This document shows, piece after piece, positions 1 to 9,266 of a DNA stretch of 64,000 bases. The stretch lies in the NCBI RefSeq assembly GCF_003990915.1, contig NZ_BHXQ01000003.1:248001-312000 (forward strand). Direction: 5' to 3'. Under the pieces are notes generated by a model, which was not told the origin of the DNA, ran no database searches, and saw nothing but the letters and a program-made list of their open reading frames with translations. The translations under genes and the position numbers were made by a program. The stretch is from Chryseotalea sanaruensis. GTDB taxonomy: Bacteria; Bacteroidota; Bacteroidia; Cytophagales; Cyclobacteriaceae. Position 1 is the stretch's first letter. Each line of letters starts with the position of its first letter.

Positions 1-645
1 GAAGAAAACAACAAAAACATTGAACGATTTGCGCAAGAACTTAATGCAGAAATCTTGCCGCTCGACATCAATCCAAACTGGGGCGTCCAAGCACTTGACC
101 ATGGCTATCAGTGTTTTCCTGATAAAGTAAAGGGAGAAGGTTTTTACATCGCTATACTTCGAAAAAAAGAAACCCAGTCAAGTGGACGTATGCGTGGAGG
201 AAAAACTGTTTTCACGAAAGTGCCTAATGCAGCAGTGCGTTATCAACAGTGGCTTAACACTAGTGAAGTAAAGCTTACACAGTTCAGAGAATTTTTATTG
301 ACTATTCCCTCAGAGCAGGAAGAAGCTATTACCTTTGTTTGTTCGAATTTAAAGACAGTTTCAGCAGGCACTACAATGGGCACACTTAAACATGACAAAC
401 TTATTCCAGATCATGCACTCGCTATGAGTACAGTATTGAACAAAGAAAATTTTCCACATGTTGAAGCGAGTTACGAAGAAGCGATTGCTTACTTACGAAA
501 AGATGTTTTCTGGCAAGAAGGGCTCACTAAAGGCTTTTCATTAATTCAATATGAAAACTTCACTTTAGGCTGGGCGAATGTTTTAGATAATCGACTTAAT
601 AATTTATATCCGGCTGACTGGAGAATAAGAATGGCCGGCAACTAA
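1..645 (+). CDS. RsmB/RsmF-type rRNA cytosine methyltransferase, C-terminal part (partial)
   Basis: The reading frame is open from base 1, so the gene starts outside the window and only about 214 C-terminal residues are present. They match the C-terminal part of NOL1/NOP2/Sun (RsmF-like) 16S rRNA m5C methyltransferases: the end of the methyltransferase domain (GFYIAILRKK, normally the last strand), then a basic linker and an RNA-binding tail with GWANVLDNRLNNLYPADWRI, where the GW(A/K)...NNLYP...RI pattern is typical. The catalytic cysteines would lie upstream of the window. The protein should be cytoplasmic and act on ribosomal RNA. Family assignment is fairly sure; the exact target base is not visible. 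Confidence 0.8.
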   Translation, partial: EENNKNIERFAQELNAEILPLDINPNWGVQALDHGYQCFPDKVKGEGFYIAILRKKETQSSGRMRGGKTVFTKVPNAAVRYQQWLNTSEVKLTQFREFLLTIPSEQEEAITFVCSNLKTVSAGTTMGTLKHDKLIPDHALAMSTVLNKENFPHVEASYEEAIAYLRKDVFWQEGLTKGFSLIQYENFTLGWANVLDNRLNNLYPADWRIRMAGN

Positions 646-811
646 AAAGCTGCTCGGCCATTCAACCAACCCGTAAACATTGGATTGTTTTTATCCTCCT
701 TACCATTTCCCCAAGATAGATAACGGAGGACAAAAGAATTTAGACTCTTTACAAATTTTAATCATGCCGTTTCAGTCTGTGAGGACACTGACCGAGGAGA
801 GCCACAACTTT

Positions 812-1933
812 TTATAATCCTTGAAAAATATCCATAATCGCTTCTACACCTTCTACCCCGGCAAAGAATACACCCACACAAAATACTTTTTGATAGTAGT
901 TAGCTTTACCAATAGCGAGTGGCAATGAGCTAACAGAAAGTGCTGTGAAGCCTATGGCGAAAATGGCTGTCATCAATAGCACTGCTAAAGGTGATTGCAA
1001 GAATAAAATACCTGCCAGACTTAGTAATACCAATATAAAGCTGATCCAGAAAGAACGCATCAAACCATAGTTGGTCACAAGCGTACTAAAAGGCAATGAT
1101 AACAGTGCTGATATGATCAAAATACCAACTGAAATAATACCTCCATTGTTACCCTTTAATACATCGGCCAGTTTTGCATCCATAATTGAAGGAAAAACAT
1201 TGAACAGACATGATGTAGCAACACCAAGGGCAATACCCATTAACAGTATAAAACCATATTGCGAAGGTTGAGAATCAATCTTATTTGCAACAGCATCTTT
1301 ATTGTCAGATTTCAAAAGAGAAGCGGCTGCATTTTTCTTAAGCGCATAACCAGAAACAAATACCACTACACCGCCCGTTATAAAAGTTGCAGGTGCGCCC
1401 AAGAAATCAATGATATCAACAATAACAGGTTCTAATGCATACAATAGATTACCCACAATGGTTAGAATTGCCATTGCTCTTGGTAATTTTTCAACCGGCA
1501 TAAATGACTCAATGGTAGAAAGCGCAGGGCTTGTAAAAATACTCATCGCCATCAACCATAATACAATTAGCACAGGCAAAATCCACTTAAATATCTCGCC
1601 TGGGTTACCTAATAAAGTAAAAGCAACTGCCATAAAAATCATGGCTGCAAATGAGATCCCCGCACTAATAATGGGCAATCTGTTGCCACGTTCAAAACGG
1701 TACCTATCGCCAATACGACCGGCAATCATGGGTGTAATGGTTAGGATAATACCCTGAACAGCAATAAGTAGAAAGGTGAAATCCGTAAATTCAAATTGTA
1801 CAAGTAGTTTAGGTTGGTAGCGTTGATAGGCAATCCATCCGATTACTACTGAACCATAAAGTGCTGCGAGGCTCCAGAGTTGTTTCCACTGAATTTCGTC
1901 CTGTTCACCTTGTTTTGAAATAGTTGCTTCCAT
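812..1933 (-). CDS. MFS transporter
   Basis: A 373-residue polytopic membrane protein with about ten to twelve hydrophobic segments. The loop after the second segment carries the MFS-type signature GRIGDRYRFERGNR (compare GxLaDrxGrr), repeated weakly in the second half. The protein would sit in the inner membrane; the substrate is not readable. It is convergent with the methyltransferase fragment and divergent from valS, so it is transcribed alone. It is slightly shorter than most MFS proteins (about 400-450 residues) because the loops are short. The ATG start is followed by a soluble N-terminal stretch of about 20 residues. Confidence 0.75.
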   Translation of the reverse strand: MEATISKQGEQDEIQWKQLWSLAALYGSVVIGWIAYQRYQPKLLVQFEFTDFTFLLIAVQGIILTITPMIAGRIGDRYRFERGNRLPIISAGISFAAMIFMAVAFTLLGNPGEIFKWILPVLIVLWLMAMSIFTSPALSTIESFMPVEKLPRAMAILTIVGNLLYALEPVIVDIIDFLGAPATFITGGVVVFVSGYALKKNAAASLLKSDNKDAVANKIDSQPSQYGFILLMGIALGVATSCLFNVFPSIMDAKLADVLKGNNGGIISVGILIISALLSLPFSTLVTNYGLMRSFWISFILVLLSLAGILFLQSPLAVLLMTAIFAIGFTALSVSSLPLAIGKANYYQKVFCVGVFFAGVEGVEAIMDIFQGL

Positions 1934-2034
1934 GTTTTTAGCTGTTTTTTGGGGTTAATGAATCAACTTACGAAGATGCTCATGCTTTTGGATTTTGTTC
2001 ACGCTTAAAAATCCTCCTTTCGGGCATTTTTCTG

Positions 2035-2042
2035 TATTTTTG
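2035..2042 (+). promoter_or_regulatory. Candidate -7 promoter box of valS
   Basis: TATTTTTG matches the Bacteroidota housekeeping -7 element TAnnTTTG exactly and lies 21 bases before the chosen valS ATG, leaving a short plausible leader. I see no good TTTG -33 element at the expected 17-23 base spacing, so this is only a candidate. Confidence 0.35.
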
Positions 2043-2063
2043 CCCTTTATTTATCGTTTTAGC

Positions 2064-4688
2064 ATGTCCTTATCTACAAAATACAATCCGTCAGAAGTTG
2101 AAAATAAGTGGTATCAGCTGTGGTTAGAGCGCGGTTTCTTTAAAGCCAAGCCTAATCCGGACAAAGAGCCTTATACTATAGTTATTCCGCCTCCAAATGT
2201 TACAGGTGTGCTCCACATGGGACACATGCTGAATAACACCATTCAGGATGTGCTAATCCGCAAGGCACGCATGGATGGAAAAGAAGCGCTTTGGGTAGCA
2301 GGAACGGATCATGCCTCGATTGCAACGGAGGCGAAGGTTGTAGCTATGCTGAGGGAGCGTGGTATTAAAAAGTCTGACCTGACCAGAGAAGAGTTTTTAA
2401 AATATGCATGGGAATGGAAAGAGAAATATGGTGGTATCATCCTTGAGCAATTAAAAAAACTTGGTGCTTCCTGCGATTGGGACCGTACTAAGTTTACCAT
2501 GGATGAAGATTATTATGAAGCTGTAATTGATGTATTCATCGACCTGCATAAAAAAGGTTATATCTACCGCGGGCTTCGTATGGTAAACTGGGATCCACTC
2601 GGAAAAACTGCTTTGGCTGATGATGAAGTAAACCACAAGGATGTTCAGTCAAAACTTTATTACATCCAGTATAAAATAGAAGGCAGTAATGAATTTGTAA
2701 CCATCGCTACTGTACGCCCGGAAACCATCATGGCGGATAGTGCTATTTGTATTAATCCGAAAGATGAAAGATACTCGCATCTAAAGGGTAAGCGTGCCAT
2801 CATCCCTTTAATCAACAAAAGCATTCCGATTATTGAGGATGATTACGTGACCATGGATTTTGGAACAGGCTGTTTGAAAGTAACGCCTGCCCACGATATG
2901 AATGACTACCAGCTTGGTCAGAAGCACAAGCTAGAAGTGATTGATATTTTAAATGATGACGGGACACTAAATGAAAAGGCACAGCTTTACATAGGGGAAG
3001 ACCGTTTCATTGCGCGTAAGAAGATTGCTAAAGAATTAGAGGAGAAAGGACACCTGGCAAAAGTTGAGGATTATAAAAGCAGTGTAGGTTTCTCCGAAAG
3101 AACAGATGCTGTTATTGAACCGCGTTTATCATTACAGTGGTTTCTGAAAATGGATACCATCACCAAGCCAGCGCTTGAGCATGTGATGAATGATGATATT
3201 CAGTTGATCCCACCAAAATTCAAAAATACTTACCATCATTGGATGGCCAACGTTCGCGACTGGTGTATTTCACGTCAGCTTTGGTGGGGGCATCGCATAC
3301 CGGCCTGGTATAATGAAGATGGAGAAATAGTGGTTGCAAAGACTGAGGCTGAAGCAAAAGAAAAATTCAAAATTCAAAATTTAAAATTTGAAATTGTTCG
3401 TCAGGACGAAGATGTGATGGACACCTGGTTCAGCAGCTGGCTCTGGCCGATTGCTGTATTCGATGCTTCTGTTTTTAAAGATGGTAACAAGGGTAATGCA
3501 GATTTGAATTACTTCTATCCTACCAATGATTTAGTAACGGCACCAGAAATTTTATTCTTCTGGGTAGCACGTATGATCATTGCCGGTTATGAGTACCGCA
3601 ACGAAATGCCTTTCAAGAATGTGTACCTGACCGGTATAGTTCGCGATAAACAAGGTCGCAAGATGTCCAAGTCATTAGGCAACTCACCAGACCCTTTAGA
3701 TTTAATTGCCAACTTCGGTGCTGATGCAGTTCGTACAGGTATGCTCTTTTCATCACCGGCAGGAAATGATTTATTATATGATGAGAAATTAGTAGAGCAA
3801 GGCAGAAACTTCTCTAACAAAATATGGAATGCCTTCCGCCTGGTAAAAGGATGGGAAGTGACTGATACACCCACACCAAAGGAAAATTTAGTAGCCATTG
3901 AATGGTTTGAATCAAAGCTGCACGCATCATTGACAGAACTGAATGATCACTTCAGTAAGTTCAGAATGTCCGATGCCTTGATGTGCATCTACAAACTAAT
4001 CTGGGATGATTTCTGTGCATGGTATTTAGAAATGGTAAAACCTGAATTTGGTAAACCTATTGACAAGACCAGCTATGAAAAAACAGTTCAGTACTTTGAA
4101 ACATTGCTAAAGGCATTACATCCTTTCATGCCGTTTATTACAGAAGAATTATGGCAGGAATTACGTGAGCGTACTAGCGACAATTATATCATTGTGGCAG
4201 AATGGCCAAAGGTAAAATCTTTTGATCCAGGTATTTTAGCTGAAGCTAATCTTGCTTTTGAAGTGATTGCAGAAATACGCAACATGCGCAATGCCAAAGG
4301 TATGTCGCCTAAACAAGCGCTGGCGTTACACGTTAAAAACAATGGTTCAGAAAAGCTGGATGTATTTTTACCAATCGTTAAAAAGCTGGCAAATTTGAAT
4401 GCAGTTGAGATGACAGCTGCAAGTGTAAGCAACTCAAGTTCTTTTGTAATTAGATCAATGGAGTTCTTCATTCCGATGGAAGGCAAAATTGACGCAGCCA
4501 AAGAGAAAGATACTTTGTTAAAAGATCTTGAGTATCAAAAAGGATTTTTGAACTCGATTGAGAAGAAACTGGCTAATGAAAAATTTGTAGGCAGTGCCAA
4601 ACCAGAAATTGTGGATAACGAAAGGAAGAAGAAGGCAGATGCAGAAGCGAAGATCAAAGCAATTGAAGAAAGTTTGAGTAGGTTGTAG
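2064..4688 (+). CDS. valS: Valyl-tRNA synthetase
   Basis: Charges tRNA-Val with valine in the cytoplasm. Class I synthetase of 874 residues, the usual bacterial length. The HIGH motif is HMGH near residue 51 ([13 protein letters not shown]), the KMSKS loop is [14 protein letters not shown] near residue 533, and the editing (CP1) domain lies between them. An anticodon-binding helical domain follows, and the last 60 or so residues form the Lys/Glu-rich coiled coil typical of ValS, ending in the usual [19 protein letters not shown] region. I place the start at the ATG at 2064. A longer frame from a TTG at 1995 adds 23 residues unlike any ValS N-terminus and would overlap the candidate promoter. 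Monocistronic by spacing. Confidence 0.97.
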   Translation: MSLSTKYNPSEVENKWYQLWLERGFFKAKPNPDKEPYTIVIPPPNVTGVLHMGHMLNNTIQDVLIRKARMDGKEALWVAGTDHASIATEAKVVAMLRERGIKKSDLTREEFLKYAWEWKEKYGGIILEQLKKLGASCDWDRTKFTMDEDYYEAVIDVFIDLHKKGYIYRGLRMVNWDPLGKTALADDEVNHKDVQSKLYYIQYKIEGSNEFVTIATVRPETIMADSAICINPKDERYSHLKGKRAIIPLINKSIPIIEDDYVTMDFGTGCLKVTPAHDMNDYQLGQKHKLEVIDILNDDGTLNEKAQLYIGEDRFIARKKIAKELEEKGHLAKVEDYKSSVGFSERTDAVIEPRLSLQWFLKMDTITKPALEHVMNDDIQLIPPKFKNTYHHWMANVRDWCISRQLWWGHRIPAWYNEDGEIVVAKTEAEAKEKFKIQNLKFEIVRQDEDVMDTWFSSWLWPIAVFDASVFKDGNKGNADLNYFYPTNDLVTAPEILFFWVARMIIAGYEYRNEMPFKNVYLTGIVRDKQGRKMSKSLGNSPDPLDLIANFGADAVRTGMLFSSPAGNDLLYDEKLVEQGRNFSNKIWNAFRLVKGWEVTDTPTPKENLVAIEWFESKLHASLTELNDHFSKFRMSDALMCIYKLIWDDFCAWYLEMVKPEFGKPIDKTSYEKTVQYFETLLKALHPFMPFITEELWQELRERTSDNYIIVAEWPKVKSFDPGILAEANLAFEVIAEIRNMRNAKGMSPKQALALHVKNNGSEKLDVFLPIVKKLANLNAVEMTAASVSNSSSFVIRSMEFFIPMEGKIDAAKEKDTLLKDLEYQKGFLNSIEKKLANEKFVGSAKPEIVDNERKKKADAEAKIKAIEESLSRL

Positions 4689-4693
4689 TGCTG

Positions 4694-4739
4694 ACTCACC
4701 CCTGCCCCTCTCTACAAGTAGAGAGGGGCAGGGGTGAGT
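4694..4739. repeat. Perfect 22-bp-arm palindrome (REP-like hairpin)
   Basis: Two 22-base arms (4694-4715 and 4718-4739) are exact reverse complements separated by only AA. The arms are built of the repeated blocks CCCCT/AGGGG. No T-tract follows on either strand, so it is not a standard intrinsic terminator, although it lies 5 bases after the valS stop codon. Short high-GC palindromes of this CTCACCCCTGCCCC type resemble dispersed REP-like elements; here it sits 146 bases before a DUF559 gene. Confidence 0.85.
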
Positions 4740-4884
4740 AGAAATATTGTACATAGGTCAAATTCGTATGATAAAAGCTTAAATGAAATAAAGATTGATT
4801 ATATCCAAATGATCAACTAAAGCTTTTGGGTAATAATTAAACTAAAGAATTTCAAAAGTGTGTTGAAAATTATACTTTCAACGC

Positions 4885-5241
4885 TTGAGTATTACCTCGC
4901 TGGCCCGGTCCCTAAGAAAAAATCAAACTAAAGCAGAAGCTAAACTTTGGTATTTCATCAGGAATAGAAAATTAGGGGGTAAGAAGTTTACACGACAATA
5001 TCCTATTGTTTATAAAGTTGAAGGAACAAAACGCTATTCATATATAGCTGACTTCCACTGTGCAGAAAAGAAACTCATTATTGAGTTAGATGGTGGCATT
5101 CATGAACTTCCAGATCAGCGCAGGTACGATGAAGCACGCGATATAGTACTTCATGAACTGGGGTATAAAGTGATTAGATTTAAAAATGAGGAGCTAGAAG
5201 ATATCTCGCTGGTGCTAGACCAAATAAGAATGCATCTTTAA
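4885..5241 (+). CDS. DUF559 endonuclease-like protein
   Basis: A 118-residue protein of the DUF559 family, whose fold resembles very-short-patch-repair (Vsr) nucleases of the PD-(D/E)XK superfamily. Visible family motifs in order are LRKNQTKAEAKLW near the N-terminus, then KFTRQYPI, YIADFHCAEKKLIIELDGG (with the D...ExDG pattern expected for metal binding) and the C-terminal GYKVIRFKNEEL. The only start codon downstream of an in-frame stop (4864-4866) is the TTG at 4885, so the N-terminus may be a few residues shorter than in relatives. It stands alone, downstream of a perfect palindrome. Nuclease activity is inferred from the family and unproven here. Confidence 0.85.
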   Translation: MSITSLARSLRKNQTKAEAKLWYFIRNRKLGGKKFTRQYPIVYKVEGTKRYSYIADFHCAEKKLIIELDGGIHELPDQRRYDEARDIVLHELGYKVIRFKNEELEDISLVLDQIRMHL

Positions 5242-5266
5242 TGTAGCTTACATTTCATAAAACAAA

Positions 5267-6190
5267 CTAATAAGCCTCATACCATTCAAACTGCTCTTTC
5301 GCTATTCGAGTCTTTTCTGCTTTTAAATGCGTCAACAAAGCTTTGGCAACAGGAGAAAAGTTTTTGCCCTTAATCCAAATTAAATTCCATATAGATTTAA
5401 TTGGAAACCCTTTCACTGGAATGATTTGCAAATCACCATTTTGTAGTTCGTTCTTTATACCAATCAATGGCATAATTGAATACCCGAGCCCGGCCAATAC
5501 GGCTTGCTTCACGGCCTCGTTACTGGTCAACTCCATCTTCTTTCTCACAGGTAGATTATTCCGTTGAATAAATTTTTCCATAACATAACGCGTGCCCGAA
5601 CCTTCTTCCCTATAAATAAGTGGCAACAACTCAAAAATCTTTTTATCGTAAACTTTACTTTTAAATTTCTGTTCACTATTCCCTACCATGAAAAGTTTAT
5701 TCTGCAAAAGCTCAATTCTTTCTATTTGCAAATGTTGGGGAAGAACTGAAACCAACGAGAAGTCGACCGTGTTTTTTTCAAGGTCATCAATTACCTTACT
5801 TTTATTGGTTACATCCAACAATAATTCTACTGCGGGATTTGCTTTTAAAAAATCAGTAAGAAAATAGGGCATTACATATTTACCTGTGGACACGACAGAT
5901 ATTTTCAATCTCCCACTCAACTGACCTTTAAAAGCCACAGTCTTAAAATTAATGGCATTCACTTTATCTAAGATATCTTCTGCTGCTTTTGCAATCTCAC
6001 CACCAAAATCAGTCACATAAAGCTTTCTGCCCACCACTTCAGTTAAAGGCACGTCAAACTGGTCTTGAAAGTTTTTTAATTGAATAGAAACTGCTGGCTG
6101 CGTTAGGTGTAGTTCTTGTGCCGCTTTGGTAACGCTTTTCACTTGCGTAACCTTTAGAAAAACCTGAAGCTGATGAAGTGTATAATTCAT
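5267..6190 (-). CDS. LysR-family transcriptional regulator (CbbR/CmpR-like)
   Basis: 307 residues. The N-terminal winged helix-turn-helix is clear (QLQVFLKVTQVKSVTKAAQE, then LHLTQPAVSIQLKNFQ), followed by a periplasmic-binding-protein-like effector domain from about residue 90 to 295. It is divergent from the 105-aa gene and the SbtA-like transporter. LysR proteins usually regulate the adjacent divergent operon, and CbbR/CmpR members control inorganic-carbon genes, so control of the bicarbonate transporter is the simplest inference. The effector is not readable from the sequence. Confidence 0.88.
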   Translation of the reverse strand: MNYTLHQLQVFLKVTQVKSVTKAAQELHLTQPAVSIQLKNFQDQFDVPLTEVVGRKLYVTDFGGEIAKAAEDILDKVNAINFKTVAFKGQLSGRLKISVVSTGKYVMPYFLTDFLKANPAVELLLDVTNKSKVIDDLEKNTVDFSLVSVLPQHLQIERIELLQNKLFMVGNSEQKFKSKVYDKKIFELLPLIYREEGSGTRYVMEKFIQRNNLPVRKKMELTSNEAVKQAVLAGLGYSIMPLIGIKNELQNGDLQIIPVKGFPIKSIWNLIWIKGKNFSPVAKALLTHLKAEKTRIAKEQFEWYEAY

Positions 6191-6281
6191 AAATATTCTT
6201 TATACTAATCATTACAAATATATATAAAAATATATGTTTAAAGATTCTCAGTTTTGCAGCGTCAAACTAAAATAGACGCTT
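6191..6281. promoter_or_regulatory. Divergent promoter region with AT-rich dyad (candidate LysR operator)
   Basis: The 91-base gap between the LysR gene and the divergent 105-aa gene holds an AT-only dyad at 6218-6235 (ATATAT...AAAAATATAT), in keeping with the T-N11-A style of LysR sites. TTTTGC at about 6252-6257 may be part of a plus-strand -7 box but matches TAnnTTTG imperfectly. Function is inferred from position only. Confidence 0.35.
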
Positions 6282-6599
6282 ATGAACATTGAAGAACTTT
6301 TATCATCCATCGATCAGCAACGTGGTTCCAAAATCCACGAATTCAAACTTATTCATGGCACTTTTAAAGCAGAAGACGCAAAAAGAATTCTGCTGGAAAT
6401 GCTTAATAACAAAGTAAATTTTCATTGTAGACAAATTCACAGAATACAAGAACACTCGGGTGGCAATACCACACCATCTGAAATCAGGATGAATGAACTC
6501 CTGGATACCATTGAGGTACTGAAAAAAGTACTACTTCATGCAGAGAAAAACAACCTCGATATAAAAATTAATTGCCCTATCACCATCGAGCTAATTTAG
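6282..6599 (+). CDS. Hypothetical 105-aa protein, bicarbonate-transporter neighbour
   Basis: I do not recognise this family. The protein is small and soluble, with no membrane segment or signal peptide, rich in Lys and Glu, and mostly helical by composition. A central RQIHRIQEHSGG segment is followed by a Leu/Ile heptad-like helix (MNELLDTIEVLKKVLLHAEK). It lies 37 bases upstream of the SbtA-like transporter in the same direction, downstream of the divergent LysR gene, so it is probably the first gene of a two-gene operon. In cyanobacteria SbtA is paired with a PII-like regulator, SbtB; this protein shows no PII T-loop pattern, so a regulatory role is speculation from position. Confidence 0.7.
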   Translation: MNIEELLSSIDQQRGSKIHEFKLIHGTFKAEDAKRILLEMLNNKVNFHCRQIHRIQEHSGGNTTPSEIRMNELLDTIEVLKKVLLHAEKNNLDIKINCPITIELI

Positions 6600-6636
6600 T
6601 ACAGGTGGCATAAATTAAATCTTTTTAATAGGAAGC

Positions 6637-7602
6637 ATGATAGACTATAAGCTGCTCATTGACAACCTAACAAATCCCGCCTTACTTTTCTTCGTTTTAG
6701 GCATCCTTGCTGTAAGACTAAAGAGCGATCTTGAGATACCGCCCAACTCCTCTAAATTCATTTCTCTCTATCTTTTATTTTCAATAGGATTCAGGGGTGG
6801 CCAGGAATTAGCGCATAGCAATTTTTCTATTGGTATAGTCTGGTCCATTCTTTTTGGAATAGCCATTGCATGTCTGATTCCGCTTTATACTTTTCTAATT
6901 TTAAAGAAAAGATTAAGTACAGAAAATGCTGGGGCAATTGCTGCTGCCTATGGTTCGGTCAGTGCAGTTACTTTCGTTACTGCACTCTCCTTCCTTGAAA
7001 CTCAAAATCTAAAATCAAGTGGACACATGGTTGCCGTGATGGCCCTAATGGAGGCACCAGCCATTGTCATAGGTGTAATGCTGATACGGTTATGCAGTGA
7101 AAAGAATCAACAGACTCCCAAAATGCGCAGCATACTCAAACACTCTCTTACCAATGGTAGCGTACTGTTAATCTTGGGTAGTTTAGTCATTGGCTTGCTA
7201 GCAAACGATCAGCAAGCCGAAGGGATTAAACCCTTCACAACAGATTTATTCAAAGGATTTTTAGCGATCTTCTTACTTGACATGGGTATTGTGAGCGGCA
7301 AGAAACTAAGCGACTTTTTAAAAAGTGGGCGTTTCCTCACAGTTTTTGCTATTGTAATACCTCTATTGAATGGAGCCATTGTTGCAGCCATCAGCAGTTT
7401 TGTAACCAATCAAGATGCCGACAGGTTCATTCTTGCAGTCCTTGCAGCCAGCGCTTCTTACATCGCTGTGCCTGCCGCCATGAAGATTGCAGCGCCAAAA
7501 GCAAATCCAGGCATTTATTTTCCGATGGCACTTGCCATTACGTTCCCACTAAATATAACAATTGGTTTACCTGTTTACCTATCGCTCGTTCGTGCCTTTT
7601 AA
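6637..7602 (+). CDS. SbtA-like sodium-dependent bicarbonate transporter
   Basis: 321 residues, about ten transmembrane segments, inner membrane. It matches the sodium-dependent bicarbonate transport superfamily (SbtA): the N-terminal NLTNPALLFFVLGILAVRLK, then the first-repeat segment YLLFSIGFRGGQEL, the conserved AAAYGSVSAVTF around residue 110, and the second inverted repeat with LFKGFLAIFLLDMGIVSG and ASASYIAVPAAMKIA. Length is normal for the family (about 320-370). It forms an apparent operon with the 105-aa gene and faces a LysR regulator. Bicarbonate is the family substrate; in a heterotroph it would supply carboxylases. Substrate assignment is by family only. Confidence 0.85.
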   Translation: MIDYKLLIDNLTNPALLFFVLGILAVRLKSDLEIPPNSSKFISLYLLFSIGFRGGQELAHSNFSIGIVWSILFGIAIACLIPLYTFLILKKRLSTENAGAIAAAYGSVSAVTFVTALSFLETQNLKSSGHMVAVMALMEAPAIVIGVMLIRLCSEKNQQTPKMRSILKHSLTNGSVLLILGSLVIGLLANDQQAEGIKPFTTDLFKGFLAIFLLDMGIVSGKKLSDFLKSGRFLTVFAIVIPLLNGAIVAAISSFVTNQDADRFILAVLAASASYIAVPAAMKIAAPKANPGIYFPMALAITFPLNITIGLPVYLSLVRAF

Positions 7603-7808
7603 TTTGGGTATAGAGTCTATGGATTACGTCTTCAAAACTCATCTTCTCGATCTCCAGAAAGTGGAACAGTAAACATTTTAACCTAGCGACTATGACGTAG
7701 GGACATTCGTTCTAAATATGTTCAGCAATAGAACAGACCATTCCTGAAAATCCTCCTTATTTCTCAAACTTATTTAGATATATTACAGGCTCTAAACCCT
7801 GTTAATTC

Positions 7809-9266
7809 ATGTCTTCAAATAAATCGACCAACGTAGCACTCCTCACGCTAATTTCAGTATTCTTCTTCTGGGGCTTTGTAGCGGCCAGTAATGACATTCT
7901 GATTCCGGTTTTTAAAGAGAAATTAAACCTTGAGCAATGGCAATCTCAAATGATCTCGTTTGCTTTTTATGTTGCTTATACTGTAGGTTCTATTATCTAC
8001 TTCTTTGCTTCCAAAGCCTCTGGTGGTGATATTCTTAACCGCATCGGTTATAGAAATGGTATTGCCATCGGTCTGATCATATCTGCTTTAGGCACACTCT
8101 TGTTTTACCCAGCTGCGGAATCGGCTTCTTTTAATTTAATGATTACCGGACTTTTTGTGGTTGGTCTGGGATTCTCCTTACAACAAACAGCGGCTAACCC
8201 TCTGGCTATTGTTATGGGCGATCCTAAAAAAGGATCACAGCGACTAAGTCTGGCTGGTGGTATTAATAATATGGGTACAACAATTGGCCCACTCATTGTA
8301 AGCTTTGCCATATTCGGTAGTTTATCAACAACTGGTGTTGCTTCAGTTGCCAGTGTTGAAAGTGTAAAAACCCCTTACCTCATTTTGGGAGCAGCGTTTA
8401 TTATAGTCGCTGTTATCTTCAAATTTTCGAATATCCCCAATAAAATTCATGCAGTAACGGATGATATAAAAACCGGAGACATTCCTGTAGCAGCCGAGAA
8501 GTCGAGTGCTTTAAAATACCCTCAACTATGGATGGGTATGATCGCGATCTTTTTATATGTAGGTGTTGAAGTAGCCACAGCAAGTAATCTTCCTGAGTTT
8601 ATGCAGCAATATCTTAAGACACCAACTGATCGAATCGCACCTTTCGTTTCTTTGTATTGGGCAAGCTTAATGATTGGTCGTTTAACCGGATCGGTAGGTG
8701 CCTTTAACATTGGTGATGGTTTTAAGAAAGCACTACGTTTTATCATGCCTTATGTAGCTTTTGCCTTCTTCCTGGGCGTTATTAAAATAGCAAATCATGA
8801 CATTACGCCATTCTATGTTTATGCATTGGTTATCCTGGTTATGATTGTGGGTGATTACATGAGCAAGGGCAATCCGGCAACCCAATTACTTATATTTTCA
8901 CTAATGGGTATAACAGCATTATTTGTTGGTATGTTGACTGATGGTATGGTAAGTGTTTATGCATTTATAAGCGTGGGCTTGTTCTGTAGCACATTATGGC
9001 CATGTATCTTCACATTAGCGGTAGCTGGTTTGGGTAAACACACTAACGAAGGCTCAAGCTTTTTAATTATGATGATTATGGGAGGTGGTGTAATTAGTTT
9101 GTTACAAGGGGTAGTGTCTGATTATTTACTAGGCATTCAGTGGAGTTATCTGGTAGGTGTAGCCTGTTTTGCTTACCTCGCATACTATGCATGGAAAGTC
9201 AGTGGCATTTTAAAATCGCAAGGAATAGACTACGATGCAACAACAAGCACTGGTAGCGGGCATTGA
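7809..9266 (+). CDS. Sugar MFS permease, FucP/NagP-like
   Basis: 485 residues with about twelve transmembrane segments, inner membrane. The N-terminal region (VFFFWGFVAASNDILIPVFK) is the hallmark of the fucose:proton symporter (FHS) family, to which FucP and the GlcNAc transporter NagP belong. QQTAANPLAI in the first half is also family-typical. It leads an operon with a ROK kinase and GH20, GH2 and GH92 hydrolases, and overlaps the kinase gene by 32 bases, so GlcNAc or mannose released in the periplasm is the likely cargo. Which sugar it prefers cannot be read. Confidence 0.85.
   Translation: MSSNKSTNVALLTLISVFFFWGFVAASNDILIPVFKEKLNLEQWQSQMISFAFYVAYTVGSIIYFFASKASGGDILNRIGYRNGIAIGLIISALGTLLFYPAAESASFNLMITGLFVVGLGFSLQQTAANPLAIVMGDPKKGSQRLSLAGGINNMGTTIGPLIVSFAIFGSLSTTGVASVASVESVKTPYLILGAAFIIVAVIFKFSNIPNKIHAVTDDIKTGDIPVAAEKSSALKYPQLWMGMIAIFLYVGVEVATASNLPEFMQQYLKTPTDRIAPFVSLYWASLMIGRLTGSVGAFNIGDGFKKALRFIMPYVAFAFFLGVIKIANHDITPFYVYALVILVMIVGDYMSKGNPATQLLIFSLMGITALFVGMLTDGMVSVYAFISVGLFCSTLWPCIFTLAVAGLGKHTNEGSSFLIMMIMGGGVISLLQGVVSDYLLGIQWSYLVGVACFAYLAYYAWKVSGILKSQGIDYDATTSTGSGH

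Noticed and set aside
1995..2063. Extended N-terminus for valS
   Set aside because: It begins with TTG, encodes 23 residues with no similarity to ValS N-termini, and overlaps a candidate promoter box.
4867..4882. TTGAAAATTATACTTTCAA near-palindrome before the DUF559 gene
   Set aside because: AT-rich and short; expected by chance in this composition, with no other copy seen.
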